64,000 nucleotides of DNA, taken from Litorimonas sp. (lineage in GTDB: Bacteria; Pseudomonadota; Alphaproteobacteria; Caulobacterales; Maricaulaceae). A program made the position numbers and the translations under genes. How positions within the stretch are numbered: position 1 is the first letter of the stretch; every line of letters begins with the position of its first letter. The stretch lies in NCBI GenBank assembly GCA_029936425.1, contig JAPYSU010000005.1, positions 144,743-208,742 of the forward strand, written 5' to 3'. The notes below the pieces were generated by a model. It worked only from the letters and a program-made list of their open reading frames with translations, did not search any database and was not told the DNA's origin. This document shows, piece by piece, positions 51,519-60,425 of the stretch.

Positions 51519-52457
51519 ATGTCAATATTGGCCATCTCTAATGCGAAAGCCCGATCTGTTGCAAAGCAAGGGTCAGCCCTTTCATTAAAAACGCTGCCCG
51601 AAAATAGTGAGCACTTTATAAGTCAGGATCGCAGTGATCTTATGCCCCTCATGGAAAAGGCCCGTGAACAGCGCACTCGCCATATTCTTATTGAGGGCGG
51701 AGACGGTACCGTGCGGACGGTCATGACGGCCTTGTTAAATAGCTATGATATGAATGACAACCTGCCTGCAGTTTCCATTTTACCAAGCGGAACAACCAAT
51801 CAGATTGCCAGGAATATCGGACTGAAAGATCTGACCGACTTAAGGACAATCCAGGACGGCAATATTAAAGCTCACTCAATCTCTTTGGTTAAAATAGACC
51901 GAGTTAAACAGGATAGAAGTCCGACAAATCCACTGTATGGGTTTCTGTTCTCAACGGGCGCACTCCCTCATATCAGCCGATTTGCGCAGGAAAAACTAAA
52001 CGGAAACGGAGTCGGCGGAGGCACGGCCGTCGTCGGCGCTGTTCTGAAAGCGGTGACGGGCGATAAATCCCGCCTCATGCCACCTGTAAAGCATAAAATG
52101 AAAGCTCGATTAGGCGGTCAGACTCTCTTTAAACATAAGGGAGTTGCCCTCGGGACTATTATGACAACCTTACCTTCCCTAATGCTGGGACTGGATCCAT
52201 TTTGGGGAGAAGAAGACGCGCCTTTGCGGATGACCTGGGCGGAGGCCGATAGCCGAAAACTTGGCCGGAATGTGGCTGGCCTTTGGATGGGTCGAAAGCA
52301 AGACCGCGCGCAAGATGGGTATTATAGTCATAATATCGACCGGTTGACTTTAAAAACAACTGCACCCGCCACACTGGACGGAGACTTTTTGGATTTTAGC
52401 GAACAAAAGCTTCGTATTTCTGCGTCCCGCCCCGTCACCTTTTGGCGGGCAGGATGA
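51519..52457 (+). CDS. cpgB: Diacylglycerol-kinase-family lipid kinase, ceramide kinase (CpgB) candidate
   Basis: DAGK catalytic-domain protein of 312 residues. The nucleotide motif GGDGT occurs at residues 60-64 (HILIEGGDGTVRTVMTALL), and SILPSGTTNQIARNIGL is the second conserved segment. The C-terminal beta sandwich ends DGDFLDFSEQKLRISASRPVTFW. In Caulobacter a DAGK-family kinase two genes from spt phosphorylates ceramide; the same order (kinase, Tam41-like, spt) is seen here. Its TGA overlaps the next ATG. The alternative is an ordinary diacylglycerol or sphingoid-base kinase. Confidence 0.75.
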   Translation: MSILAISNAKARSVAKQGSALSLKTLPENSEHFISQDRSDLMPLMEKAREQRTRHILIEGGDGTVRTVMTALLNSYDMNDNLPAVSILPSGTTNQIARNIGLKDLTDLRTIQDGNIKAHSISLVKIDRVKQDRSPTNPLYGFLFSTGALPHISRFAQEKLNGNGVGGGTAVVGAVLKAVTGDKSRLMPPVKHKMKARLGGQTLFKHKGVALGTIMTTLPSLMLGLDPFWGEEDAPLRMTWAEADSRKLGRNVAGLWMGRKQDRAQDGYYSHNIDRLTLKTTAPATLDGDFLDFSEQKLRISASRPVTFWRAG

Positions 52458-53371
52458 ACGATTCGGTTTTAAAGATAATCCGTTCCGAAGTCCTAGACCC
52501 TCCCGCCAGAATAAATGACGTATTGGACGCAATCGAAGAGCAGCACAAAGATAGAGTTCTTGCATTTGTATATTACGGGTCTTCATTAAGAGAGATAAGC
52601 AATCCTGATAAGATGCTAGATTTTTATGTTCTGGTTGACAGTTACCGCGCGGTTCACGGCAAAGGGCTGCGTGCCCTGCTAAACCGCCTCATTCCTCCGG
52701 CCGTCTATTATATTGAACGTGAGGGGAAGGATGGGGTTCTGTCGACCTGTAAGTATTCAATTCTTAGTCTGAAAGAGTTTGAACGCCGCTGTACGGGTAA
52801 AGTTCTCCAGTCCCAGGTTTGGGGGCGTTTTTCTCAACCCTGCATACTCCTGCGAGCCAAAGACAATTCGATTTCCGAACGCGTATGTCAGGCTCGGGTC
52901 AATGCTGTTCAGTATATGGCCAGCCAGTCCGCGCCGTTAATTGCGCCAAAAGCCTCGGCAGCGGAAATATGGGGACGGGGTTTCTACGAGAGTTACCGAA
53001 CAGAGCTAAGGCCTGAAAGTTCTGTTGGACGTTCACAGGAAATTGTCGAACGCTTCTCCGAAAGATACGCCTTTTTGACAACAGCGCTTTACGGTCAACC
53101 GGATCAATCTGGTCAGTATAAATTATCAGAAGAGAATAAAAGCAGAGTAAAACGTCTCTGGTTTTGGCGACGCATCCAAGGCAAGCCGCTTTCGATCCTC
53201 AGAATATTGAATAGCGCGGCCACATTTGAGGGCGGTCTGGATTATGTGCTCAGAAAGCTAAAAAATCATTCAGGGGTGGATTATCAGCCGACACCTTTCC
53301 AAAGAAAACATCCGGTTCTCACCTCCCCCATTATGGGGTGGCAACTTTGGCGAAAAGGCGCGTTTCGCTAG
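52454..53371 (+). CDS. Tam41-like nucleotidyltransferase-fold protein
   Basis: About 305 residues; ATG at 52454 overlaps the lipid-kinase TGA. The N-terminal half carries FVYYGSSLREIS and KMLDFYVLVDSYRAVHG, a nucleotidyltransferase-type G-S...D-x-x pattern, then PPAVYYIE and CKYSILSLKEFERRCTGKVLQSQVWGRFSQPCIL. This order resembles mitochondrial Tam41/Mmp37 CDP-diacylglycerol synthase, including the YY and 'KY.i.s...L' and 'GR..kP' segments. By position it corresponds to a Caulobacter gene (cpgA) needed for ceramide phosphoglycerate. It might make a CDP-activated lipid. The remote similarity is by eye. Confidence 0.6.
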   Translation: MNDSVLKIIRSEVLDPPARINDVLDAIEEQHKDRVLAFVYYGSSLREISNPDKMLDFYVLVDSYRAVHGKGLRALLNRLIPPAVYYIEREGKDGVLSTCKYSILSLKEFERRCTGKVLQSQVWGRFSQPCILLRAKDNSISERVCQARVNAVQYMASQSAPLIAPKASAAEIWGRGFYESYRTELRPESSVGRSQEIVERFSERYAFLTTALYGQPDQSGQYKLSEENKSRVKRLWFWRRIQGKPLSILRILNSAATFEGGLDYVLRKLKNHSGVDYQPTPFQRKHPVLTSPIMGWQLWRKGAFR

Positions 53372-53374
53372 GAT

Positions 53375-54604
53375 TTACTCCGCTGCGAGTTTAGCCGCCA
53401 TATCCTGCATCATTTCCTCTTGAGCGTTTTTGAGGTTGCCAAAGGCTTTCAGGAGTGTGTCGATATCTTCTTTGGTGTGAGCAGCAGACAGGCTGATACG
53501 CAGCAGGCTTGAACTTTGCGGGGTTCCCGGCGGCACGGCCAGATTTACATAAACGCCGTTTTCAATCAGCCAATTCCACTCCATGGCGGCAACCGCTTCA
53601 TTAGGACGGCGTATCGCAATAACCGGGCTCGCCTCTGAACACAGATCATACCCCATTTCTTTTAGTCCTGCATGAAGCTGTTCGGAGCGCTCTTTGAGAT
53701 TGGCGCGCAAATGTCCGCCTGACTTGACCTTTTCAACTGCAGCGCGGGCCGCAGCGATATTGGACGGCGTCGCAGAGGCCGTAAACATATAGGGCCGCAT
53801 GATTTTCCGCGTAATTTCAAATTCTTTGTGTCGAGATGCACAAAAGCCGCCAACAGAAGCCAGGCTCTTCGAGAACGTTCCGGAAATAAAATCGACCTTA
53901 TCCAGGACGCCCTGTTCTTCCGCAATCCCGCATCCGGTTGGGCCGAAAACGCCGTAGCTATGGGCTTCGTCAATATAAAGATATCCGCCATGGCGATGTG
54001 TCACGTCAACAAATTCATCGACCGGGGCAATGTCACCAAACATGGAATACATGCCCTCAATCACGACCAGAGCATGCCCGCCCTCAATATCTCCATGCCG
54101 GGCAAGGCGTTTATCCAGATCTTCGGGTGAATTATGACGAAAGCGGATTGTCGACGCTCCGGTCAGACGTGTCCCGTCAATAATGCAGGCATGAGCATCG
54201 GCATCCATGAAAATTATATCTTTTTCGCCGGCAAGCGCCGCAATAGCCGCAAGGTTGGTCTGGTATCCCGTGGTAAAAACGACGCAGCTTGGCATCCCCA
54301 AATGATCAGCCAAGGCCTTTTCAAGGTCTACATGCTCGGCATAGGATCCGTTGGCAACGCGTGAACCAGTTGTGCCTGTGCCATGAGTTTCAATCGCTTT
54401 CTTAGCGGCAGAAACGCAATCCTCGTCAAAGGTTAGGCCTAGATAGTTATTTGTTCCAGCGAGCAAAATCTCACGATTTCCGATTCGCCCTCTTGTCGCG
54501 TCAAGTATATCGTCAAACTGCACGCCAAGTGCGTCTTGTCCGATTTTCATCATCATATCGACGCGTGTTTTGAGCGGCGTGTATTTGTCAAAAAGAGAAG
54601 ACAT
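53375..54604 (-). CDS. spt: Serine palmitoyltransferase
   Basis: PLP enzyme of the alpha-oxoamine synthase family that condenses serine with an acyl thioester to 3-ketosphinganine, the first step of sphingolipid synthesis. Motifs: HGTGTTGSR (~residues 74-82), DAHACIIDGTRLTGA with His138 stacking on PLP, YIDEAHSYGVFGPTGCG with Asp212, and SGTFSKSLASVGGF with PLP-Lys246. The neighbouring acyl carrier protein, ligase and CerR favour Spt over KBL or AONS relatives. Length 409. Its stop lies 3 bases from the convergent Tam41-like gene. Confidence 0.92.
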   Translation of the reverse strand: MSSLFDKYTPLKTRVDMMMKIGQDALGVQFDDILDATRGRIGNREILLAGTNNYLGLTFDEDCVSAAKKAIETHGTGTTGSRVANGSYAEHVDLEKALADHLGMPSCVVFTTGYQTNLAAIAALAGEKDIIFMDADAHACIIDGTRLTGASTIRFRHNSPEDLDKRLARHGDIEGGHALVVIEGMYSMFGDIAPVDEFVDVTHRHGGYLYIDEAHSYGVFGPTGCGIAEEQGVLDKVDFISGTFSKSLASVGGFCASRHKEFEITRKIMRPYMFTASATPSNIAAARAAVEKVKSGGHLRANLKERSEQLHAGLKEMGYDLCSEASPVIAIRRPNEAVAAMEWNWLIENGVYVNLAVPPGTPQSSSLLRISLSAAHTKEDIDTLLKAFGNLKNAQEEMMQDMAAKLAAE

Positions 54605-54612
54605 CGTCCGTC

Positions 54613-54867
54613 CTATTCCGAAGTGAGTTCTTTGATGGCGTTGACGAGCTCTCCCACAGTTTTGATATCGCTCACCATCTCCATAGGAATAGAAATATCA
54701 TAGTGATCTTCAAGGCCCATCACCAAATCAAATACCGCGACAGAATCGACTTCCAAGTCAGACATAATCCCGCTCTCCCGATATATCGGACGGTTCTGGG
54801 GATTATAAGGCTTAAGGAGCTCGCAGACTTTAGCGAAAATCTCATCACGATTTGGCGAAGATGTCAT
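54613..54867 (-). CDS. Acyl carrier protein (sphingolipid-specific)
   Basis: Eighty-four residues with the phosphopantetheine-attachment Ser42 in LEVDSVAVFDLVMGLEDHYDISIP, a slightly atypical DSV instead of DSL motif. Four-helix ACP outline. Placed between spt and cerR, 8 bases upstream of spt, it likely carries the acyl chain that the ligase activates and Spt uses. It is not the fatty-acid synthase ACP, which would sit with fab genes. Confidence 0.9.
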   Translation of the reverse strand: MTSSPNRDEIFAKVCELLKPYNPQNRPIYRESGIMSDLEVDSVAVFDLVMGLEDHYDISIPMEMVSDIKTVGELVNAIKELTSE

Positions 54868-54870
54868 AAA

Positions 54871-55779
54871 TTATTCCGGCGCATCATAGCTTTGAACGGT
54901 TTTTGAAATGGCCTCAACCATGGGGGTGGGATTCGAAACCAAGTCGTTACTTTGCCAGTGCTCATAACGGAACTCAGCCAGTTTTCCTAGAGACAAGTGC
55001 CCTATAGAAAACAGTCGTAAAGTCAAAGTCGTAATAGCGGCAATAGGATAAAGTATGAAGAGTGGAACCGGAAAAGCGCGCACAGACCTGTTAAATGCGT
55101 CCTCTCCGTAATTGGCCAGCTCCGGCATGCTTAAGGCTTTGACAGTTGCGGGCGAAACTGACTTGTTGTCATATTCTCCCTTCAATGCTCTCGCTATCAA
55201 GTCGTCAACCAAGTCATGAACATAAACCATAGCGACGGATCGGGTTTTCCAACCCCGGCCGCCTGCGACCAGTAAGAAACCCCGTTTCATTAAATCAAAT
55301 ATTGGCTTTGTCGCCTTATCGCCCGGACCAAAAACGGCAGGCGCCCGAATCACCGCCAGTTTTCCGGAAAATTCGGCCTTTACAGCCTGCTCGCCCAGTT
55401 TCTTTGACTTAGCATAGAAACTTAAGCCCGGCTCTCGGGCCGTCATCGACGAAAGTAGTATCAAGCGAGGAACGTTGGCGTTTTCAGCCGCTTTCGCGAC
55501 GGCCTTGGCTCCGTTCACATTTACGGACTCAAAATGTTTCCAGGAGGGCGCCTTTACCAAACCAGCGAGGTGAATTACGCAATCTGCGCCTTTAGCCCAG
55601 CCGGACAAATCGGTTGCCAAATCCCCTTCGATAACCTCAAGATTTTTATGTGAAAAACCTGAAAGGCCGCCGGGACGACGTGCTAACGCCTTCACTCCAT
55701 ATCCATTATCCAACAAGCCTTTAAGAAGGTGTTGTCCAAGAAACCCCGTTGCGCCGGTCAGCGCAATTATTCGAGGCAT
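54871..55779 (-). CDS. cerR: NAD-dependent epimerase/dehydratase-type reductase (CerR)
   Basis: Extended short-chain dehydrogenase of 302 residues. Nucleotide fold LTGATGFLGQHLLKGLL (Gly9-Gly15), active-site Tyr122 and Lys126 in SFYAKSKKLGE, and VIHLAGLVKAPSW in the usual place. In Caulobacter the gene at this position reduces the 3-oxo group during ceramide formation. The C-terminal segment VPLFILYPIAAITTLTLRLF is hydrophobic and could touch the membrane. It lies between the ACP gene and the acyl-AMP ligase, 6 bases from the latter. Confidence 0.87.
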   Translation of the reverse strand: MPRIIALTGATGFLGQHLLKGLLDNGYGVKALARRPGGLSGFSHKNLEVIEGDLATDLSGWAKGADCVIHLAGLVKAPSWKHFESVNVNGAKAVAKAAENANVPRLILLSSMTAREPGLSFYAKSKKLGEQAVKAEFSGKLAVIRAPAVFGPGDKATKPIFDLMKRGFLLVAGGRGWKTRSVAMVYVHDLVDDLIARALKGEYDNKSVSPATVKALSMPELANYGEDAFNRSVRAFPVPLFILYPIAAITTLTLRLFSIGHLSLGKLAEFRYEHWQSNDLVSNPTPMVEAISKTVQSYDAPE

Positions 55780-55785
55780 TGGTGA

Positions 55786-57570
55786 CTAAGTCTCGGATTG
55801 GACAACGCGGATCGACTCTGCGTTCTGAAGGTCAATAATCCCGCCAGACGCAAATTTTTCCTTCACCCGGGCACGGGATAGTTTGCCTGAACTGGTCACA
55901 ATCATTGTAGATTTGGGAACAAGCTGAAGTCTAACGGGGACGCCGACTTCCAACCGGATTGCCGCCGTGACAGCCTTGAAAATTTCATCGAGAAGACTCT
56001 GGTCCCGTGTCCGGCATTCCAGCAGAAGCATGATTTGCTTCTCATCCCCTGCGCCGCCAATCGCAAAAGCACAGGCGCGGCCGCAACGATGGGGCGCGGC
56101 CGCTTGAGCCGCCCATTCTATATCCTGCGGCCAAATATTGCGGCCATGCCAAAGAATTAAGTCTTTTGAACGACCTGTTACGACAAGCTGATCATCCAGC
56201 CAGTAACCGAGATCACCTGTATCAAGCCACCCTTCTTTGGTGAAAGCAGCTTCTGTAGCCTGAGAGTTCCGAAAGTAACCCGGAGAAACACTAGGGCCTC
56301 TGAGGCAAATCCGACCGACTTTTGACCCGGTCAGAACATTGTTTTTGATGTCGCGAATCTCAATCTCATGATCCGGTAAAACCGTGCCGCAGGCGACAAA
56401 TGTCCGGCGGGCAGCCGCTGGAGTGAGCTCGGAAGCCGTCACCGCCTCGGTCGTGCGCTCATAGCGGTCCATATCAATCGTATGCTTTTTCAATCCCTGT
56501 CCCAAAGGCGCAAAACTTGCCGCCAATGTGGTTTCCGCCAAGCCATAGCTCGGTGTGAACGCACCCCGTTTGAAACCCATGGGCTCAAACAGGTCTTCAA
56601 ATTCGGTTAAAGGCTCAGGACGCACCATGTCTCCGCCAATACCGGCGGCGCGCCAGCTAGAAAGATCAAGCTCTCTGTCTTCGCGCCAACGCCGGACGCA
56701 AAGCTCATACCCGAAGGTGGGAGAATAGGACAATGTGCCTTTATGGTCATTGATAAGCTGTAGCCATGTGATCGGTCGGCGGGTAAAATCCTGAGGGTCA
56801 ATGTAATCGACTGTGAGCTGGCTCATCATAGGGGCGAGCATGAAACCGATAAGACCCATATCGTGGTAAAGGGGTAACCAGCTGGTCGCACGGTCTGTTT
56901 CATTTATTTTCAAGCCATGTTTCGTGATAGCATGACAATTGGCCGAAACCGTTGATTGAGTGCCAATAATACCCTTTGGAGAACTGGAGCTGCCGGAAGA
57001 ATACTGAATATAACACAAGTCTTCGCTGTTAAATTTACGTAGTTTATCTCCTTTTGGAAGCGCCTCGACATCACTAAAGGTCAGAACCGGTATTGCTTGG
57101 TCGTTCAAGGCCGAGCTCATAATAGGTTCCATCGAATCAGGCGTAAACAGCGCGTGGAAGTCGCCGGTATCGGCCATCCGTTGCAGCTGTCTTTCATAGC
57201 TTCCGCGTCCGCCCAGGGTCACGGGCAGCGGCAGCGGCGCCGGAACCAATCCTGCATATTGACAGGCGAAGAAAAGAACAGCGAACTCTGGCGTAGAGAC
57301 CGCTGCCAAACCAATGCGGGAGTTTTTAGGCGCAAATTTTACGAGCCGATAAGCCAGTTCGATAGAGCGCTCTCTGAGCTCTCTATAGCTTAAAACCGTC
57401 TTCAAAACCGCTTTTCCGTCAAAATAATTCAGACCGGTATTACCTTCGGCTGCATAATCCAGCCCATCACACAAAGTCTCAAAATCGCTATGCCGTATCG
57501 GCTGACCGCGATGAGTAGGTGTTGGAGAAAGGTCGTTGGCGGCAAGGGCTCGCGCTGTAGTGTCTGTCAT
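55786..57570 (-). CDS. Fatty acyl-AMP ligase / acyl-ACP synthetase
   Basis: Adenylate-forming enzyme of 594 residues. Motif YIQYSSGSSSSPKGIIGTQ binds ATP; YGLAETTLAASF and GWLDTGDLGYWLDDQLVVTGRSKDLILWHGRNIWPQDIEW are further hallmarks; the extra segment after TGDLG is typical of FAAL-type enzymes. It probably activates a fatty acid and loads it on the adjacent ACP for Spt. It is the first gene of the leftward ligase-cerR-acp-spt operon; the promoter should lie in 57571-57826. Confidence 0.9.
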   Translation of the reverse strand: MTDTTARALAANDLSPTPTHRGQPIRHSDFETLCDGLDYAAEGNTGLNYFDGKAVLKTVLSYRELRERSIELAYRLVKFAPKNSRIGLAAVSTPEFAVLFFACQYAGLVPAPLPLPVTLGGRGSYERQLQRMADTGDFHALFTPDSMEPIMSSALNDQAIPVLTFSDVEALPKGDKLRKFNSEDLCYIQYSSGSSSSPKGIIGTQSTVSANCHAITKHGLKINETDRATSWLPLYHDMGLIGFMLAPMMSQLTVDYIDPQDFTRRPITWLQLINDHKGTLSYSPTFGYELCVRRWREDRELDLSSWRAAGIGGDMVRPEPLTEFEDLFEPMGFKRGAFTPSYGLAETTLAASFAPLGQGLKKHTIDMDRYERTTEAVTASELTPAAARRTFVACGTVLPDHEIEIRDIKNNVLTGSKVGRICLRGPSVSPGYFRNSQATEAAFTKEGWLDTGDLGYWLDDQLVVTGRSKDLILWHGRNIWPQDIEWAAQAAAPHRCGRACAFAIGGAGDEKQIMLLLECRTRDQSLLDEIFKAVTAAIRLEVGVPVRLQLVPKSTMIVTSSGKLSRARVKEKFASGGIIDLQNAESIRVVQSET

Positions 57571-57804
57571 ATTCTTTTCCGCTTTTAACGCGCTTTGTTC
57601 TCTACAGGAACATTTAAGGTCGCTTCGTCAAAAAACTGTCAATAAGGGTTTGACCCTATGAGGTAAATATGTCCCTAACACACCCATAAACAGCAGTTTC
57701 TCACGCTTTGATACAAATTGTGACATAACTGTAACATAAAAAACACAGTTTTTCGTCATTCCCTGCCAGATACAGTCGGATCAAATCATTCTTTCAATAA
57801 TTCA

Positions 57805-57822
57805 GCCGAGATAATTCTCGGC
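57805..57822. repeat. Hairpin near the 3' end of the cysteine-cluster gene
   Basis: GCCGAGA (57805-57811) pairs exactly with TCTCGGC (57816-57822) with a TAAT loop. It lies 4 bases after the stop of the following minus-strand gene, so it may terminate that gene, but no T tract follows on that strand. Confidence 0.4.
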
Positions 57823-57826
57823 TTCA

Positions 57827-58315
57827 TTAAGATGCAGAATCAAGCTTCTTCGTATAGTCAGGTTCGCCGGGCCAGATGACAATTCGGCGGGGCAGTTCTT
57901 CATCTGACACCTTGGCTTCGCTTTCGACTTGATTGCGGACACTCATACCAGCCTCATGTATGGTTTCCCGAGAGCCAGAAATTAGATGATGCCAGTCCGG
58001 CAAATCTTTCCCTTTGGAAACAAGGCGGTAGGCACAAGTTTCGGGCATCCAGTGAAGCTGATCAACCGTTGCCGCCGTCAACGTGACACAATCCGGAACA
58101 ATGGATTTACGATTCTTGTAATCCTTACAGGCACAAGTCTCAGGATTAAACAAATGGCAGGACACATCTGTCACATAAACAGAACCGTCATCTTCATCCT
58201 CCAGACGGATGCAACAACACTTTCCGCAGCCATCACACAGGCTTTCCCACTGTTCTCGGCTCAATTCGGCCATATTTTTGGTTTTCCAAAAGGGAAGATT
58301 TGATTTAGCAACCAT
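57827..58315 (-). CDS. YcgN-family cysteine cluster protein
   Basis: Small soluble protein (162 residues) with the conserved Cys cluster LCDGCGKCCCIRLEDEDDGSVYVTDVSCHLFNPETCACKDY, followed by VPDCVTLTAATVDQLHWMPETCAYRLVSKGKDLPDWHHLISG. UPF0260/YcgN proteins are thought to bind metal or an iron-sulfur cluster; their role is not established. The start lies 18 bases from the divergent PBP gene. Confidence 0.9.
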   Translation of the reverse strand: MVAKSNLPFWKTKNMAELSREQWESLCDGCGKCCCIRLEDEDDGSVYVTDVSCHLFNPETCACKDYKNRKSIVPDCVTLTAATVDQLHWMPETCAYRLVSKGKDLPDWHHLISGSRETIHEAGMSVRNQVESEAKVSDEELPRRIVIWPGEPDYTKKLDSAS

Positions 58316-58333
58316 TCAGGCCCCTTACACTAT

Positions 58334-60334
58334 ATGGAAGATATGCCAACCTACCGCGCAGACATTAACGTCGCCAATGACAATCGCCAGCGTCGCAAAC
58401 GTAATATCTGGGTAGCTGTTTTAGTGGTTATTTGCATCCTCATGACCGCGTCTTATTTACAGGCCCGTCATTATTTTCTCGATGGCCTTCCTAAATTGCC
58501 GGATAAAGCGACGATGTGGGAATTGAATTTGAAGCCTAATATCACGCTACTGGACAAGGACGGACAGGTAATTGGGCATCGTGGCCCCTATATCGGGGAG
58601 CCTCTCAAACTCGACGAGCTTTCCCGATATACGGCTAATGCCTTTCTCGCGATCGAAGACGAACGTTTTTATCAACATACCGGAATTGACAATAAAGCTA
58701 TACTTCGCGCTCTGCTTACCAATACGTCAACTGGTGAAAAATCGCAGGGCGCCTCCACCCTCACCCAACAGCTGGTTAAAAACATGGTCCTCTCGCCTGA
58801 GAAAACCTACCGGCGCAAAGTGCAGGAAATGCTGCTCGCCCGCGACATGGAAGCCCAGTTGAGCAAACCGGAAATCCTTGAACTCTATATAAATCGGATC
58901 AATCTCGGGCCTCAAGTCTTTGGAATTGAAGCGGCTTCTCAAAAATATTTTGGCCACAGCGCCCGAACCTTGAGTCTTTCGGAAGCCGCCCTCTTGGCCG
59001 CTCTGCCCAAAGCGCCAAGCCGGTATGATCCTACCAGAAATTTTGATAGCGCCCTCTCCCGCTCTCATTTGGTTTTGCAGCGTATGACAGCAAACGGGTT
59101 CATTTCGCCAGAGCAGGAGTTACAGGCCCGGAAATCTCCTCCTGTTATGGTTGAAGACGCTGATCCTCTACTAGATCCTGACGTGATCGGGTATGTCTTT
59201 GACTTGGTTACCGATCGGGCGAATGAACTTATCGGCGAGAAGAGACAGGATCTGATTGTCCGGACAACTCTCGACACACAAAGGCAAAAACAAGCTGATG
59301 CGGCCATAAAGAAAGTATTAGAAACGTCAGGAAAGGCTAAAAATATAAGTGAAGGCTCTCTTATCAGCATTGAAAATGAAACAGGGGCCGTCCGAGCTCT
59401 GGTTGGCGGCCGTGACTACGCCACATCAAAGTTCAATCGAGCCAGTCAAGCAAAACGGCAGCCCGGTTCTGCGTTCAAAAGTATTGTTTATGCCGCTGCC
59501 ATGGAAGAAGGCTTTACTCCGGGCACAATACGTATTGACCAACCTATCGAAATCAAAGGATGGGCACCGGAAAATTATACGCGCCGCTATCGCGGCCCTA
59601 TCACTTTGAGAGAAGCCCTCAAGCTGTCCATCAACACGGTGGCGGCTCAGGTCGGATCTGAGATAGGGCCTACCAAAGTCGTGAGTACGGCCAAGCGTTT
59701 TGGAATAAAATCCGAAATGCGACCAGAATACTCTATTGCTCTGGGAACCTCTGAAGTTAACCTTTTAGAGCTGACCACGTCTTATTCGGTCTTCGCCAAT
59801 GAAGGGCTCCTCAAGCCTTCCTATTTCATTACCGAAATCACTGATACGGCCAAGCGCTCAATTTACACGCGCCGGGAGGCTCAACCTACGCGCGCCTATG
59901 CTGTGCCATATTCTCGGCAAATGACAGGCATGCTGCGGGACGTCGTCGATTCCGGCACTGGCTATGGCGCGAAATTAGGCAATCGACCCGCTGCTGGAAA
60001 AACGGGCACGTCGCAAGATTATCGCGATGCTTGGTTTGTCGGTTTTACTGCTCAATACACGACTGGGATTTGGATGGGCAATGACGACAATAGCCCGACC
60101 CAAAAAGTGACAGGCGGGCTTCTGCCCGCCGATGCCTGGAAGGCTTTCATGCTCGACGCTCACAAGGGCCTCAAGGTAAGGCCTCTCCCAGCGCCGGATC
60201 CCACACCGGATGACCCGCGCGTCCAAAGGCAGGTTGCGTTTTACGAATCACTCTCCCAGGCCTTTGAAAGAGAGCGAAATATGGCCAATGGCGTCTCGCC
60301 CTCCTCTGGCCAGTTTTCAACGGCTGGCCGATAG
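58334..60334 (+). CDS. Bifunctional class A penicillin-binding protein (PBP1-like)
   Basis: Membrane-anchored peptidoglycan synthase. N-terminal helix IWVAVLVVICILMTASYL; GT51 glycosyltransferase domain with AIEDERFYQHTGID (catalytic Glu), GASTLTQQLVKNM and LELYINRINLGPQVFGIEAASQKYFG; transpeptidase domain with RQPGSAFKSIVYAAAM (SxxK), SINT (SxN) and GKTGTSQDYRDAWFVG (KTG). Length 666 is short for PBP1A, lacking extra domains, so it may be a compact PBP1-type or PbpC-like enzyme. Confidence 0.93.
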   Translation: MEDMPTYRADINVANDNRQRRKRNIWVAVLVVICILMTASYLQARHYFLDGLPKLPDKATMWELNLKPNITLLDKDGQVIGHRGPYIGEPLKLDELSRYTANAFLAIEDERFYQHTGIDNKAILRALLTNTSTGEKSQGASTLTQQLVKNMVLSPEKTYRRKVQEMLLARDMEAQLSKPEILELYINRINLGPQVFGIEAASQKYFGHSARTLSLSEAALLAALPKAPSRYDPTRNFDSALSRSHLVLQRMTANGFISPEQELQARKSPPVMVEDADPLLDPDVIGYVFDLVTDRANELIGEKRQDLIVRTTLDTQRQKQADAAIKKVLETSGKAKNISEGSLISIENETGAVRALVGGRDYATSKFNRASQAKRQPGSAFKSIVYAAAMEEGFTPGTIRIDQPIEIKGWAPENYTRRYRGPITLREALKLSINTVAAQVGSEIGPTKVVSTAKRFGIKSEMRPEYSIALGTSEVNLLELTTSYSVFANEGLLKPSYFITEITDTAKRSIYTRREAQPTRAYAVPYSRQMTGMLRDVVDSGTGYGAKLGNRPAAGKTGTSQDYRDAWFVGFTAQYTTGIWMGNDDNSPTQKVTGGLLPADAWKAFMLDAHKGLKVRPLPAPDPTPDDPRVQRQVAFYESLSQAFERERNMANGVSPSSGQFSTAGR

Positions 60335-60425
60335 GCCTTTTTCCTTTCTGATAATTAATCCCCATCCTAACGCTTAGGTAAAGATTTAACTGTTATCTTG
60401 GCTTTTCAGAGCAGGGAGATTGGGT

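Noticed and set aside
60320..60348. Possible terminator after the PBP gene (GGCC-GATA-GGCC followed by T)
   Set aside because: The stem is only 4 bp; too weak to call.
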